In this document: positions 33,921 to 43,403 of the stretch, piece after piece
Layout of the letters: each line of letters starts with the position of its first letter
Numbering within the stretch: position 1 is the first letter of the stretch
Assembly (NCBI GenBank): GCA_025993795.1
Contig: JAMQHL010000017.1
Coordinates: forward strand, 33,423 to 97,422
Direction of reading: 5' to 3'
Source of the DNA: Planctomycetota bacterium
Lineage (GTDB): Bacteria > Planctomycetota > UBA8742 > UBA2392
DNA length: 64,000 nucleotides
Made by a program: the position numbers and the translations under genes
The notes under the pieces: model-generated
What the model was told of the DNA's origin: nothing
The model's database searches: none
Seen by the model: the letters and a program-made list of their open reading frames with translations, nothing else

Positions 33921-35765
33921 ATGCGTACCTGTTGCGTTCTTGCGTTGTTGATGGGCCTTACCGTGTTGTGGGATTCGTGTCCCGTTCTGGCCGGGCCCGG
34001 CGAGTCGCCGCGCGTGGTCGTGCGCGACTCCGAGTCGGGTGAACCGCGATCGCTTGATCCCCATCGGGCAGGTGACGTGATTTCCACCCGACAGTGCATG
34101 CATGCCTACGAGTGCCTGCTTGAGTACGATGCCTTCACCCCGGGTGCACTTCGACCATGCCTGGCTGAAGGCATGCCCGTCTATGACCGCGAGAAACTGA
34201 CGTACACCTTCAAGCTGCGAAATGACATCCGCTTTGCCGATGCCCCGTGTTTTAAGGACGGTAAGGGCCGCAAAGTTACAGCCGCCGATGTCGTGTTCTC
34301 GTTCAAGCGCCTTGCGGCGCTACCGGACTCCGGCGGCTACTGGGTAGTCGAACGGCAGGTTGCGGGCCTCGACGAGTTTCGCGTGGCCGCCCTTGAAGCC
34401 GCCCAGGAATCGCAAACCGCGTGGCTCAAGTGTCTGGACTCGGCGGTAGAGGGACTGCGCGCCATTGATGAGCGCACAATCAGCATCCGACTGCTCCAAC
34501 CGTACGCGCAGTTTCTGCACGCGATCACACTGCCCTACGGCGCCGTCTTGCCCCACGAAGCCGCGCACGAGTATGAGTTCACGCGCCAACCAGTCGGCAC
34601 GGGGCCGTTCGTGCTGAAAGAGTACACCGCCAGCGGTTTAACCTGGGCGCGCAACCCCAACTATCGGGATGTGAGCCTGACCGCCGTACCCGCTGACTCG
34701 CCACTGAAGGCATATGAGGGCCGCCGGCTGCCGCTCGCCGACGAGTTGCGCTACGAGATTTTCGCAGACGACCAGGTGGTGACGAAGCAGTTTCTTGAGG
34801 GCAAGTTGGTGCAAATGGGCCTGAACCGCGACGATTTCGCGCACTTCATTGACCGTGAGGCGATGAAAAATGGCGCCACGGGTGACGACCTGTTGAAAGA
34901 AGAATGGCGCAAGCGCGCCATTCGTGTTGTGGACTACACCGAGCCAACGATTCACTACATCTCGTTCAACATGAACGATGCCGTTGTGGGTACCAAGGCC
35001 GGCGGCAAAGGGCGCGCAATCCGCCAAGCGATGTCCCTGGCTTTCGATCGCAACGCCTACATCGAGAAGCACCTCAGCGGCCGCGGCACGCCCGCGAACC
35101 GACTCATTCCGCCCGGCACGCCCGGTCACGCCGAGGCAAGTGAGCTTGGCAACCAGAAGTACGACCCCGCAGCGGGTCGCAAATTGCTCACCGAGGCGGG
35201 CTTCGAACTTCACGAGAAGAACGGTGCCTGGACGGTTACCGATGCTGACACCGGCAAGCAGGTCATCGTGCGAGTCCTGCTTCGCAGCACTAGTGATACA
35301 ACGAAGGAATACGCTGCGTGGCTCGTGAAGACGATGGCGACGGTCGGCATTGCGGTGGAATGCGAATTGATGACCTTCGGCGAATTTCTCGACCGCCAGG
35401 ACGAAGGCTCTGGTCAGGCCTACGACGCGGGCTGGGTGATGGATTATCCGGACGCCCAGAACATGCTGCAACTACTGTACGGACCCAACAAATCGCCCGG
35501 AATCAACAACGCCGCGTTTGACAACGCCGAGTACAACAAACGGTATGAAGAGCTTGCGCGCCTCGACGACAGCGTACCGGCCGAGCGCAAACGCAAAGGC
35601 GAACTGATCGGCGAGATGCACGAACTGCTGGATCGCGAGACGCCATGGATCACTGTCGATTTTCGGCGGATTATCCGGTTGCAACAGGGAAACTTCATGT
35701 GCGCGCCGCCAGCCCCGTTCGGCTACACAAACACGAAGTACAACGCCATCGCTTCCAAAGACTAA
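33921..35765 (+). CDS. Family-5 (peptide-type) solute-binding protein 1
   Basis: A 614-aa exported protein. ATG 33921 follows GGAGG at 33911-33915; an in-frame ATG at 33909 overlaps that site. A signal peptide ends near residue 24 (VLAGP). Family-5 landmarks are present: SGEPRSLDPHRAGDV, MPVYDREKLTYTFKLRNDIR, VTAADVVFSFKRLAAL, QPVGTGPFVLKEYTASGL and AGWVMDYPDAQNMLQLLYG. These proteins capture peptides or nickel for ABC import. It is closely related to binding protein 3 (37723), sharing whole segments, so the two are paralogues. A 197-base gap separates it from the rest of the locus. Confidence 0.9.
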   Translation: MRTCCVLALLMGLTVLWDSCPVLAGPGESPRVVVRDSESGEPRSLDPHRAGDVISTRQCMHAYECLLEYDAFTPGALRPCLAEGMPVYDREKLTYTFKLRNDIRFADAPCFKDGKGRKVTAADVVFSFKRLAALPDSGGYWVVERQVAGLDEFRVAALEAAQESQTAWLKCLDSAVEGLRAIDERTISIRLLQPYAQFLHAITLPYGAVLPHEAAHEYEFTRQPVGTGPFVLKEYTASGLTWARNPNYRDVSLTAVPADSPLKAYEGRRLPLADELRYEIFADDQVVTKQFLEGKLVQMGLNRDDFAHFIDREAMKNGATGDDLLKEEWRKRAIRVVDYTEPTIHYISFNMNDAVVGTKAGGKGRAIRQAMSLAFDRNAYIEKHLSGRGTPANRLIPPGTPGHAEASELGNQKYDPAAGRKLLTEAGFELHEKNGAWTVTDADTGKQVIVRVLLRSTSDTTKEYAAWLVKTMATVGIAVECELMTFGEFLDRQDEGSGQAYDAGWVMDYPDAQNMLQLLYGPNKSPGINNAAFDNAEYNKRYEELARLDDSVPAERKRKGELIGEMHELLDRETPWITVDFRRIIRLQQGNFMCAPPAPFGYTNTKYNAIASKD

Positions 35766-35962
35766 GCGGCCCGTCGAGAGTTCGTCGCAGGCAGGCACTG
35801 CGTGCCTGCTAAGAAAAGTTTGCCTTTCGGGGACTTCGCGGGCGTATCAGCGCTGTCTCTTGATTTCCAAGTGCCGGCTCCGCGTTTGCCACATACTCTT
35901 CTGGGCATGCTGGAAAGATCGGGGGTGTTGGGTATGATTCCTCTCCCCCGACGGAGTTGTTG

Positions 35963-37726
35963 ATGCGCCTTTTGCGGCTTGCTGCGGCTTTGGTTCTGCT
36001 TGCCCTTTGCATGGGGGTTTCCCCATCGGGCCAGGCTGTTCCCGTGCCAATGCCTGTTCCCGAGCCTGCCGCAGGCGTCTCGACGTTGCGCTTTCCGTTT
36101 GCAAGCTCGGCACCTGTCCTTGACCCGCATCGCGCTCGCAACGCTGAAAGCTTTCAAGCCGCCAGCCTGGTTTACGACACGCTCTACATGTGGATGCCCG
36201 CGACAGACAAGCTGCCCGCGCGCGTCGTGCCCGCACTGGCGGAGGGCTGGCCAACGGTCAGCGAAGACGGGCTCACGCTGACGATCAAACTGCGCAAGGG
36301 CGTAACCTTTCACAACCACGCGTGCTTCGGGAAAAGTCGCACGCGCGAACTCACCGCGCGCGATGTCGTGGACAGCCTGAAACGCGTCGCCGTCTGCGGC
36401 GAAGAAGGCATGGGCTGGATGATGTACACGCTGATCGCCGGCCTTGATGAGTACGCTGAATCGGCTCGCGGCGAACTCGACTACGGCGCCAACGACACAG
36501 CCGTCGAAGGCCTGAAAGCTGCAGACGACCTCACGCTCGTGATCAAGACGACGCGCCCGTACGCGATTCTGCCGACAATGCTCGCGCACCCGGGGTTTTC
36601 CATTCTTCCGCGCGAGTCAATCAACGGCAACGCCGGCGCGCTTAGTGAACGCGCAATCGGCACCGGTCCTTACCGGCTGAACGCCTTTGCCGAAAACCGG
36701 CTGGTCGTGCTCAAGCGCGTGGCCGAGTACTGGGGTGAAAAGCCTGCCTATGAGCGCGTTGTGTTCAGTTTCGTGCGTTATTGGGAAGGGTTTGTGCGCG
36801 GCTTGGCAGATGGCACGTACGCGAAGATCCAGGTTTTTCCGCGCTACTACGACCAGGTAGTGAAAGATAACAAGCCCGCCGGCGAACTGGTGAACGCCGG
36901 CGGCGACGTGCTGAATATAAACGAGCACGGCTACTACTTCATGGCGTTCAACATGCAGGACCCCACGTGGGGCACCCGCGACGCCGACGGCCGCAAGCTG
37001 CGCCGTGCGCTGTCGCTGGCCTTTGACCGCGCTGCGCTGATGGAAAGCGCGGGCTGGGACGCAAAGTGGTATTCGCCGCAACTCGACATCCTGCCAGCCG
37101 GCACCCTATACGCAGACACCGCGGGCCGGGCCGAGTACGGCAGGCAGGACCTTGATGCAGCCAAGAAATTGCTGGATGAAACCAAGTTCAAAGGCGGCGT
37201 TGACCCGGCCACCGGCAAGTCCCTGGTGCTTGACCTGCTTTCCAGCGACGTTGACTTGTACAACTCGATGGTCGCCACGCTGCGCAAGGCGCTGACGTCG
37301 CTGGGCATGCGCCTGACTGTGCGGTACGTAAGTGCTGCAGGCTACCGCGACCAGGTGGTGGATGCAGAGCAGCAGATGTTCATCGCCGGGTGGTTTCTGG
37401 ACTACCCTGATCCCGTCAACTTTCTGCAGCTGTTTTACAGCGCGCACGCGGGCAAGCAGCTTGAGTTCAGCAACAACTCGCGTTACGCCAACCCTGACTT
37501 CGACAAAGCATACGACGCCTACACCAGCCTGACGCCCAACGAGGTCAATTTGCCCAAGCTGCGCGAACTTGCGGCGACCATGACAAAGCTGATTGCGGAA
37601 GACCAGCCGACCATTGCGCTGACCCACGAAAAACATGTGTACGTGCGCCGGGGCGCGATTGACTGGCCGGCGGCGGCAGTGCAGACGTACAACGCCGCCC
37701 GCTTCACCCGGGAGAAGTCGGAATGA
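35963..37726 (+). CDS. Family-5 solute-binding protein 2
   Basis: A 587-aa protein. ATG 35963 follows CGGAG; an in-frame TTG at 35957 is less likely. A signal peptide ends near residue 26, followed by a Pro/Val linker. Family landmarks are present: LDPHRARNAESFQAASLVYD, GLTLTIKLRKGVTFHNHACF, RAIGTGPYRLNAFAENRLVV and FIAGWFLDYPDPVNFLQLFY. It is more distant from the other two binding proteins, which suggests a different ligand. Its stop overlaps the start of binding protein 3 (ATGA), so the two are co-translated. Confidence 0.9.
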   Translation: MRLLRLAAALVLLALCMGVSPSGQAVPVPMPVPEPAAGVSTLRFPFASSAPVLDPHRARNAESFQAASLVYDTLYMWMPATDKLPARVVPALAEGWPTVSEDGLTLTIKLRKGVTFHNHACFGKSRTRELTARDVVDSLKRVAVCGEEGMGWMMYTLIAGLDEYAESARGELDYGANDTAVEGLKAADDLTLVIKTTRPYAILPTMLAHPGFSILPRESINGNAGALSERAIGTGPYRLNAFAENRLVVLKRVAEYWGEKPAYERVVFSFVRYWEGFVRGLADGTYAKIQVFPRYYDQVVKDNKPAGELVNAGGDVLNINEHGYYFMAFNMQDPTWGTRDADGRKLRRALSLAFDRAALMESAGWDAKWYSPQLDILPAGTLYADTAGRAEYGRQDLDAAKKLLDETKFKGGVDPATGKSLVLDLLSSDVDLYNSMVATLRKALTSLGMRLTVRYVSAAGYRDQVVDAEQQMFIAGWFLDYPDPVNFLQLFYSAHAGKQLEFSNNSRYANPDFDKAYDAYTSLTPNEVNLPKLRELAATMTKLIAEDQPTIALTHEKHVYVRRGAIDWPAAAVQTYNAARFTREKSE

Positions 37727-39771
37727 GGCTGAAGCCTGACGTTTCCGCACTGGCGTTGTTCGGGTTGGTGCTCGGCGCACTGGCATGGACGCCCGCTTGC
37801 GGCAGTACCGCCGAATCCAACGCAGCCGAAGACAAGGGTGCAATCGTTGTGCGCCGCGACGAAACTGGCGACCCGCGCAGTATGGATCCGCACAAGGCAG
37901 GCGACGTGGTCAGCAGCCGACACTGCGGCATGACCTACGAGTGCCTGTTTCAGTACGACTATCTTGATCGCCCGGCACGGCTGATCCCGGCGCTGGCGGC
38001 AGAAATGCCGTCCTACGACCCGGCGACACTTACATACACCGTCAAGCTGCGCGACGACATCTACTTCCAGGACGACCGCTGCTTTCACGAAGACGCGAGC
38101 GGCAAGTCTTACCGCCAAGAGGGCGAGGGCAAGCAATCCAGCCGCGGAAAGGGCCGCAAGCTGAATGCCAACGACATCGCGTACTCGTTCAAGCGCCTGG
38201 CAGCCCTGCCTGACAGCGGCGGCTTTTGGGTCATTGAAGGCCAGATCAAGGGTCTGGATGAGTTTCGCAACGCGTCGCTGGACAAGTCGAAAGAGGGCCC
38301 GCCCGAAGACCCCGACGAGCTCTGGCGCGAGCACCTGAACACGGCCGCCGTTGAAGGCCTTCGCGTGGTGGATGAGCTGACGATCAAGATCACGCTCAAC
38401 CAGCCATACCCGCAGTTTCTGTATGCAGTTACACTTTCCTACGGTGCGGCTGTCGCGCGTGAGGCCGCCGAATACTACGGCGAGGACCTCTTCCGAAAAC
38501 CTGTCGGCACAGGGCCGTTTGTGCTGACCAGCTGGCGCGCAAACTGGGAAATCGTCTGGGAGCGCAACCCGACGTTTCGTGAAGAGTTTTTTCCGGTTTC
38601 TGAAAAGCCCGAACACGCCATGTACAAGGACATCATGGGCAAGCGCCTGCCCATCGCAGACCGGGTGGACTTCCGGATTATCAAAGAGTCGCAAGCCAGC
38701 TTTCTGAACTTCCTGGCCGGTAACATTGACACGTCGGGCCTCGACAAGGATCAGTTCGCCGCAGTGATCGCGCAGGGCGAACTCACGCCCGCCATGGCTG
38801 CAAAAGGCATCAAGCTGCAGAAGTACGAAGAGCCAACCATTCACTACATCAGCTTCAACATGAACGACACCACCGTCGGCACCCCCGCGGGTGAGAAGGG
38901 CCGGGCCATCCGCCGCGCGCTGGCGTTGTGCGTACAGCGTGAAGACTACATTGATCGGTACCTGAATGGCCGCGGCAGCCCGGCTTTGCAGCTGGTGCCG
39001 CCGAGTGTCACCGGCTATCAGAAAGACAGCATTCTCAAGAGCCAGCGCTTTGACCCCGAAGAGGGACGGCGCATTCTGCAGGAAGCCGGTTTCGAAGTGC
39101 GCCGCAAGGGTACCCGCTACGAAGCTGTGGACACTGCCACGGGCGAAGTGGTCAGCGTGACGGTGAGTTACCGCAGCACATCCGAGACGACAAAGCAGTA
39201 TGCGAACTTCCTGGGCGGCCAGGCCGCGCAGGTGGGCATCACGCTGCAGTCCGAACTGCTTACCTTCAGTGAGTTCCTCAAGCGCCAGGACGACGGCAAG
39301 GGCCAGGCATACGACGCGGGCTGGGTGATGGACTATCCCGACTCCCAGAACATGCTGCAACTGCTGTATGGTCCGAACAAGCCGCCCGGCATTAACAGTG
39401 CGGCGTACGCGTCGCCCGAGTACGACAAGCTGTACGAAGCGATGGCCAAGCTTGACGACGCTTCGCCTGAACAGCGCGATGAGAAGCTGGGGTTGATCCG
39501 GCAAATGCATCAGGTGCTGGACCGTGACGTGCCGTGGGTGCTGATGGAGTTCCGCGTGATTTACGCTCTGTACCACGAGTGGTACCTGCCGTCCCACGAG
39601 CCGAACCCATTTGCGTACACGTACTTCAAGTTTGCGTACTCCGACTCGGGCCGGCGGGCAGAGAAGGCCCAGACCTGGACGGATGCGCCGTTCCTGCCCG
39701 GGTTCATCCTGTTTCTGGTGTTGCTAGTCCCGGTGGGCCTGATGGGCTACAAGATTTCTCGCCAGCGCTAG
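37723..39771 (+). CDS. Family-5 solute-binding protein 3, membrane-anchored at the C-terminus
   Basis: A 682-aa protein overlapping the previous gene by four bases. The N-terminus is a signal segment ending near WTPACG; the Cys could be lipidated, but the box is not standard. The body is a paralogue of binding protein 1 (GDPRSMDPHKAGDVVSSRHC, KYEEPTIHYISFNMNDTTVG, AGWVMDYPDSQNMLQLLYGP). Unlike ordinary members it ends with a hydrophobic helix (FILFLVLLVPVGLMGYKISR, about residues 660-679), so it would be tethered near the permeases. It also carries a basic insert near residue 130 (SYRQEGEGKQSSRGKGRK). Confidence 0.88.
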   Translation: MRLKPDVSALALFGLVLGALAWTPACGSTAESNAAEDKGAIVVRRDETGDPRSMDPHKAGDVVSSRHCGMTYECLFQYDYLDRPARLIPALAAEMPSYDPATLTYTVKLRDDIYFQDDRCFHEDASGKSYRQEGEGKQSSRGKGRKLNANDIAYSFKRLAALPDSGGFWVIEGQIKGLDEFRNASLDKSKEGPPEDPDELWREHLNTAAVEGLRVVDELTIKITLNQPYPQFLYAVTLSYGAAVAREAAEYYGEDLFRKPVGTGPFVLTSWRANWEIVWERNPTFREEFFPVSEKPEHAMYKDIMGKRLPIADRVDFRIIKESQASFLNFLAGNIDTSGLDKDQFAAVIAQGELTPAMAAKGIKLQKYEEPTIHYISFNMNDTTVGTPAGEKGRAIRRALALCVQREDYIDRYLNGRGSPALQLVPPSVTGYQKDSILKSQRFDPEEGRRILQEAGFEVRRKGTRYEAVDTATGEVVSVTVSYRSTSETTKQYANFLGGQAAQVGITLQSELLTFSEFLKRQDDGKGQAYDAGWVMDYPDSQNMLQLLYGPNKPPGINSAAYASPEYDKLYEAMAKLDDASPEQRDEKLGLIRQMHQVLDRDVPWVLMEFRVIYALYHEWYLPSHEPNPFAYTYFKFAYSDSGRRAEKAQTWTDAPFLPGFILFLVLLVPVGLMGYKISRQR

Positions 39772-39786
39772 AAGACCAAGGCACGC

Positions 39787-41430
39787 ATGCTCTCGTACGT
39801 CCTGCGAAAACTGATGTACATGCCCTTCATTCTGTTGGGGGTCATCTTCATCACGTTCGTGCTGTTTCAGATGTCCACGACGCCCGAGTCGCTTGCCAAG
39901 ATTCAGCTCGGTGAAAAGGCCAGCGCCCGCCAGATCTACGAGTACCTGAACGAAAAAGGACAGGTCTCATGGACAGAGGCCGGCGACAACAAGCGCGCAC
40001 TGCTTGGCCAAGGCGCGCTGGACAACAAACGCACGCAGTTCTTCGTGGCCGGCCGGCTTGAAGAAATGGTCGAAAGGCGCGACGACCTGCACGAACGAAT
40101 TGTTGACCTGCATCGCGATATTGCCGTGGACGAAGCTGATGAGCGGGCCGCACACGCGGAGCTGGTGGGCGATGCCGACAAGCCGTTTCGCCAGTCCGAT
40201 GACCTCAAGAAGCGCAAGCAGGAACTCGGGCGTGCGCTGAAACGCCAGCTTGAGAACCGCATTCAGATTCGCGCTGCCATCCTGGACGCGCGGCGCGTGT
40301 CGCAGACGTTGCTGCTGCGCGAACAGCTCTCGGCGGGCGGATTGAGTGGCCCGGCGTTGAAGCAGCAGGTAGCTGCGCGAGTGGCTATGCTGCAGGGACT
40401 TGATGCGCACCAGTTAGAGGCGGTGTTTCTGCGCGAGGACTTGGAGATTCTTGAAGGGGCAGAGCACAAGGGCTTGGCGGAACAGATTGCCGCGGCGAGG
40501 CAAGCCGTCACCGACGAGAATGCCGCCATCGAGAAGGCAATTGCAGACCATGAAGCCGAGGCTGCGGGCCCGGATTCTTCCGGCCCGTCTTTCCTTCGCG
40601 CGGACTGGAAGGTGTGCGCCGGCATCCGGGCGAAGCTTGCAGACGTCGAAGGCATCGAGCCCGACCTGAAGTACACGGCCTGGTATGTGAACTTTGTCTA
40701 CTACCTGTGGGACATCGCCACACTGGACTTCGGCGACACCAACAACCGGCGCCCGGTGATGGACGTAATCAAGGAGGGCATGTGGCCCAGCCTGGCGCTG
40801 GCCATTCCGGGCTTCCTGATTGCCGAGCTGATCGGCGTGTTTTTCGGCCTGTTCGCGGCGATGTATCGCCAGACGCGCGTTGACCATGTGATCGTGGTCA
40901 GTTCGATCCTCCTGATGAGCATCAACGCAATTGCAATGATCATGTTCGGGCAGAAATTTCTGGCGGCTGATTTGAACTACTTCCCGATTACCGGGTATGC
41001 CGAGGGTTTTGGCGCGATGCGCTTTCTGGTGCTGCCGATCATCCTGTACATCACGATCACGTTTGGCGAGCGGGTGCGCTTCAACCGTATCGTGATGCTG
41101 GATGAAACGAATCAGGATTACGTGCGCACCGGCCGCAGCAAAGGCCTCAGCGAGAACCGGATTCTGTTCAAGCACATTCTGCGTAACACTCTGATCCCGT
41201 TAATTACCCGCTGGGTAGTGGCGATTCCGTCACTGTACCTGGGATCGCTGGTGCTCGAGACGTTCTTTGCCATCCCCGGACTTGGCTACATGACGGTGGA
41301 CGCCATTGCCAACAGCGACGCAAATGTGATTCGCGCGGTGGTCGTCTTCGGCAGCATCAGCTTCATGCTGGCGGCGCTGCTGTCCGACGTGCTGTACGCC
41401 GTGGTCGACCCGCGCGTGAAACTGAGTTAG
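39787..41430 (+). CDS. DppB/OppB-type permease with a large coiled-coil insertion
   Basis: A 547-aa protein; ordinary relatives have about 310-340. Helix 1 (9-29) is normal. Then come roughly 230 residues of charged, helical sequence (85-260: RLEEMVERRDDLHERIVDLH, SDDLKKRKQELGRALKRQLE, LAEQIAAARQAVTDENAAIE) in the periplasmic loop. The permease resumes at about 299 with WYVNFVYYLWDIATLDFGDT, and the EAA loop DYVRTGRSKGLSENRILFKH is intact for ATPase contact. The frame is continuous, so the insert is part of the protein. It would form one half of the channel with the next gene. No ATPase gene lies in the window. Confidence 0.9.
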   Translation: MLSYVLRKLMYMPFILLGVIFITFVLFQMSTTPESLAKIQLGEKASARQIYEYLNEKGQVSWTEAGDNKRALLGQGALDNKRTQFFVAGRLEEMVERRDDLHERIVDLHRDIAVDEADERAAHAELVGDADKPFRQSDDLKKRKQELGRALKRQLENRIQIRAAILDARRVSQTLLLREQLSAGGLSGPALKQQVAARVAMLQGLDAHQLEAVFLREDLEILEGAEHKGLAEQIAAARQAVTDENAAIEKAIADHEAEAAGPDSSGPSFLRADWKVCAGIRAKLADVEGIEPDLKYTAWYVNFVYYLWDIATLDFGDTNNRRPVMDVIKEGMWPSLALAIPGFLIAELIGVFFGLFAAMYRQTRVDHVIVVSSILLMSINAIAMIMFGQKFLAADLNYFPITGYAEGFGAMRFLVLPIILYITITFGERVRFNRIVMLDETNQDYVRTGRSKGLSENRILFKHILRNTLIPLITRWVVAIPSLYLGSLVLETFFAIPGLGYMTVDAIANSDANVIRAVVVFGSISFMLAALLSDVLYAVVDPRVKLS

Positions 41431-41439
41431 GAACACCCA

Positions 41440-42615
41440 ATGCCATGGAGAGAGGTCATCCGACTGCTGTTGAGGCGCAAGCTGGCCGTGGCCTGCTTTG
41501 CCGTCGTGGTGATCTGCGCGTTCATTGCACTGACCGCGCAACTGTGGGTGGCGGATTCGGACCTTGAGTCAAACCCCGGCATCGACACCGCGGCCAACCT
41601 GATCGAGCGCAAACAGCTGCTGCGGTCGCAGGAACTGCTGGACGAACATCCCGACATGACCGAAGTTGAGGCGCGTGCAAAGGCCGATGAAGAAGTACTG
41701 GCGGGTCTAAATGTAGACGCCCTGACGGTCACAAACCTCAAGCGCAGCTACCACCCGCCGACGTGGGTACTTGCCCTGAATGCCAACCACGCGCACTGGA
41801 AAGAAACCGCCGTCAAGGATGAGGCGCTCGCCGCCGATCAGCGCTGGGGATTCTTCAGTGCCAAGGCGTGGCGATTTCCGATGGGCTGCGACGTCGAGGG
41901 TGTAAGCATTCTGGCCAAGCTGATCCGCGGCCTGCAGCTTGCATTCATCATCGGCATCATCCCGACCGTGATCAGCTCAATCATCGCGATCACGATGGGC
42001 CTGATTGCCGGCTACTTCGGCAAGTGGATCGACGACATTATCGTGTTCATCATCTCAACGATGGCGTCGATCCCGCTGCTGCTGCTGCTGATCGCCTTTA
42101 TCCAGGCGGTACGCAACAGCGAAGCCATCACCCAGTGGTTTGAGTACTTCTGGCTGGGTGAAGACCAGAAACACTGGCGCAACATGATCCTGGTGCTGGT
42201 CGTGATCGGCTTGACCACGTGGATCGGCCTTTCACGTCTGGTCCGCGCCGAAGTGATGAAGCACAAGAACCGTGAGTACATTGACGCTGCGCGGGCGCTG
42301 GGTTACGGCAACCTGCGCATCCTGTTCAAACATCTGCTGCCCAACGTGTTCCATATCGTGATCATTTTCTTCACGCTGGGTTTTGTCGGCGCTGTCGGCC
42401 TGGAGGTGTTTCTCAGCTACGTCGGCATCGGCGTTGAAGCGAAGCTGCCGACGTGGGGCCAGATGATCAGCGGCGGACGCACCGAGCTTCAGCGCGACCC
42501 CAGCGTCTGGTGGCCTTTGACATTTGCCACGGTGGCTTTGTTCGTGCTTTCGTTAGCGTTCAGCCTGTTTGGTGACGCGCTTCGTGACGCGCTTGACCCC
42601 AAACTCCGCACCTGA
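41440..42615 (+). CDS. DppC/OppC-type permease with an extended periplasmic loop
   Basis: A 391-aa protein, longer than the usual 280-310. Helix 1 (15-36) is followed by about 110 residues before the family's LGTD-type site, here FPMGCDVEGVSILAKLIRG near 146. This includes a helical LIERKQLLRSQELLDEHPDM stretch. The rest is standard: EYIDAARALGYGNLRILFKH (EAA loop) and SYVGIGVEAKLPTWGQMISG. It partners with the preceding permease, nine bases upstream, in which the same loop is enlarged. The two loops probably interact. Confidence 0.92.
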   Translation: MPWREVIRLLLRRKLAVACFAVVVICAFIALTAQLWVADSDLESNPGIDTAANLIERKQLLRSQELLDEHPDMTEVEARAKADEEVLAGLNVDALTVTNLKRSYHPPTWVLALNANHAHWKETAVKDEALAADQRWGFFSAKAWRFPMGCDVEGVSILAKLIRGLQLAFIIGIIPTVISSIIAITMGLIAGYFGKWIDDIIVFIISTMASIPLLLLLIAFIQAVRNSEAITQWFEYFWLGEDQKHWRNMILVLVVIGLTTWIGLSRLVRAEVMKHKNREYIDAARALGYGNLRILFKHLLPNVFHIVIIFFTLGFVGAVGLEVFLSYVGIGVEAKLPTWGQMISGGRTELQRDPSVWWPLTFATVALFVLSLAFSLFGDALRDALDPKLRT

Positions 42616-42671
42616 ATGCGGGTGTAGTGCACTCTGGATTTTGCTCGTTCCTCTGGTAGCGTCGCCGCCCC

Positions 42672-43403
42672 ATGCGCACCGGCATTTTCATCACTGGCAC
42701 GGACACCGGCGTTGGCAAGACCATCGTCTCTACCGGCTTGATCCTGGCGCTGAAGGCGCGCGGCTTGAATGTCGGCTACATGAAACCCGTCGAATCCGGA
42801 TGCCAGGTGCTGGACGGCGAAGTTGTCGCGTCAGACGTGCGTTTCGTGCGCGAAGTCTGCGGTATCCGCGACGACATGGACCTGATGTGCCCCTATCGAC
42901 TCAAGGCCGCTGCGGCGCCCAGCATCGCCAGCCGGCTTGAGGACATTCACGTCGATATCTCGTACATCGTGGACCAGTACTTCCAGCTTTCGCTGATGCA
43001 CGAGATCATCGTGGTGGAAGGCGTCGGCGGGCTGATGGTGCCGCTGAACAACAACGAGGTTGTAACCGACCTGATTCTGCAGCTGGGCCTGGAAGCCGTC
43101 ATCGTTGCCAAGCCGGGCCTGGGGACGATCAACCACTCGCTGCTTACGATCAACATGGCCAAGATGATGGGCATTTCCGTCCAGGGCCTGATCGTGAACG
43201 GGTTTGGCAAAGACGTGATCGGGTTGCCTGAGCGCACGAACCCCGACGAAATCCAGCATTTCGGCAACGTGCCGGTGCTGGGCATTCTGCCGTGGCTGAA
43301 AGACCTCGATTTCAACGCCTGCAAGCCTGGCTCGCTGCTCAGCGAGTTCATGGAGCGGATCGACATCAACGACCTGCTGCCGGGCGACGACGACGGCTAC
43401 TAA
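42672..43403 (+). CDS. bioD: Dethiobiotin synthetase
   Basis: A 243-aa protein. The P-loop GTDTGVGKT (residues 9-17) and the family segments YMKPVESGCQ, VVEGVGGLMVPLNNNEVVTD, VIVAKPGLGTINHSLLTINM and VNGFGKD are in order. It closes the ureido ring of dethiobiotin from DAPA, CO2 and ATP. No other bio gene lies in the window. It is downstream of the transporter genes (57-base gap) and its last four bases overlap the end of the convergent cyclase gene. Confidence 0.94.
   Translation: MRTGIFITGTDTGVGKTIVSTGLILALKARGLNVGYMKPVESGCQVLDGEVVASDVRFVREVCGIRDDMDLMCPYRLKAAAAPSIASRLEDIHVDISYIVDQYFQLSLMHEIIVVEGVGGLMVPLNNNEVVTDLILQLGLEAVIVAKPGLGTINHSLLTINMAKMMGISVQGLIVNGFGKDVIGLPERTNPDEIQHFGNVPVLGILPWLKDLDFNACKPGSLLSEFMERIDINDLLPGDDDGY

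Noticed and set aside
35791..35809. 8-bp stem with a 3-base loop after binding protein 1, as a terminator
   Set aside because: The stem is real (GCAGGCAC/GTGCCTGC), but purines rather than a U tract follow and the downstream genes look like the same locus.
37519..39597. A 692-codon open frame on the minus strand across binding protein 3
   Set aside because: It is antisense to a clear family-5 binding protein, and its translation shows no domain. High GC makes long antisense frames common here.
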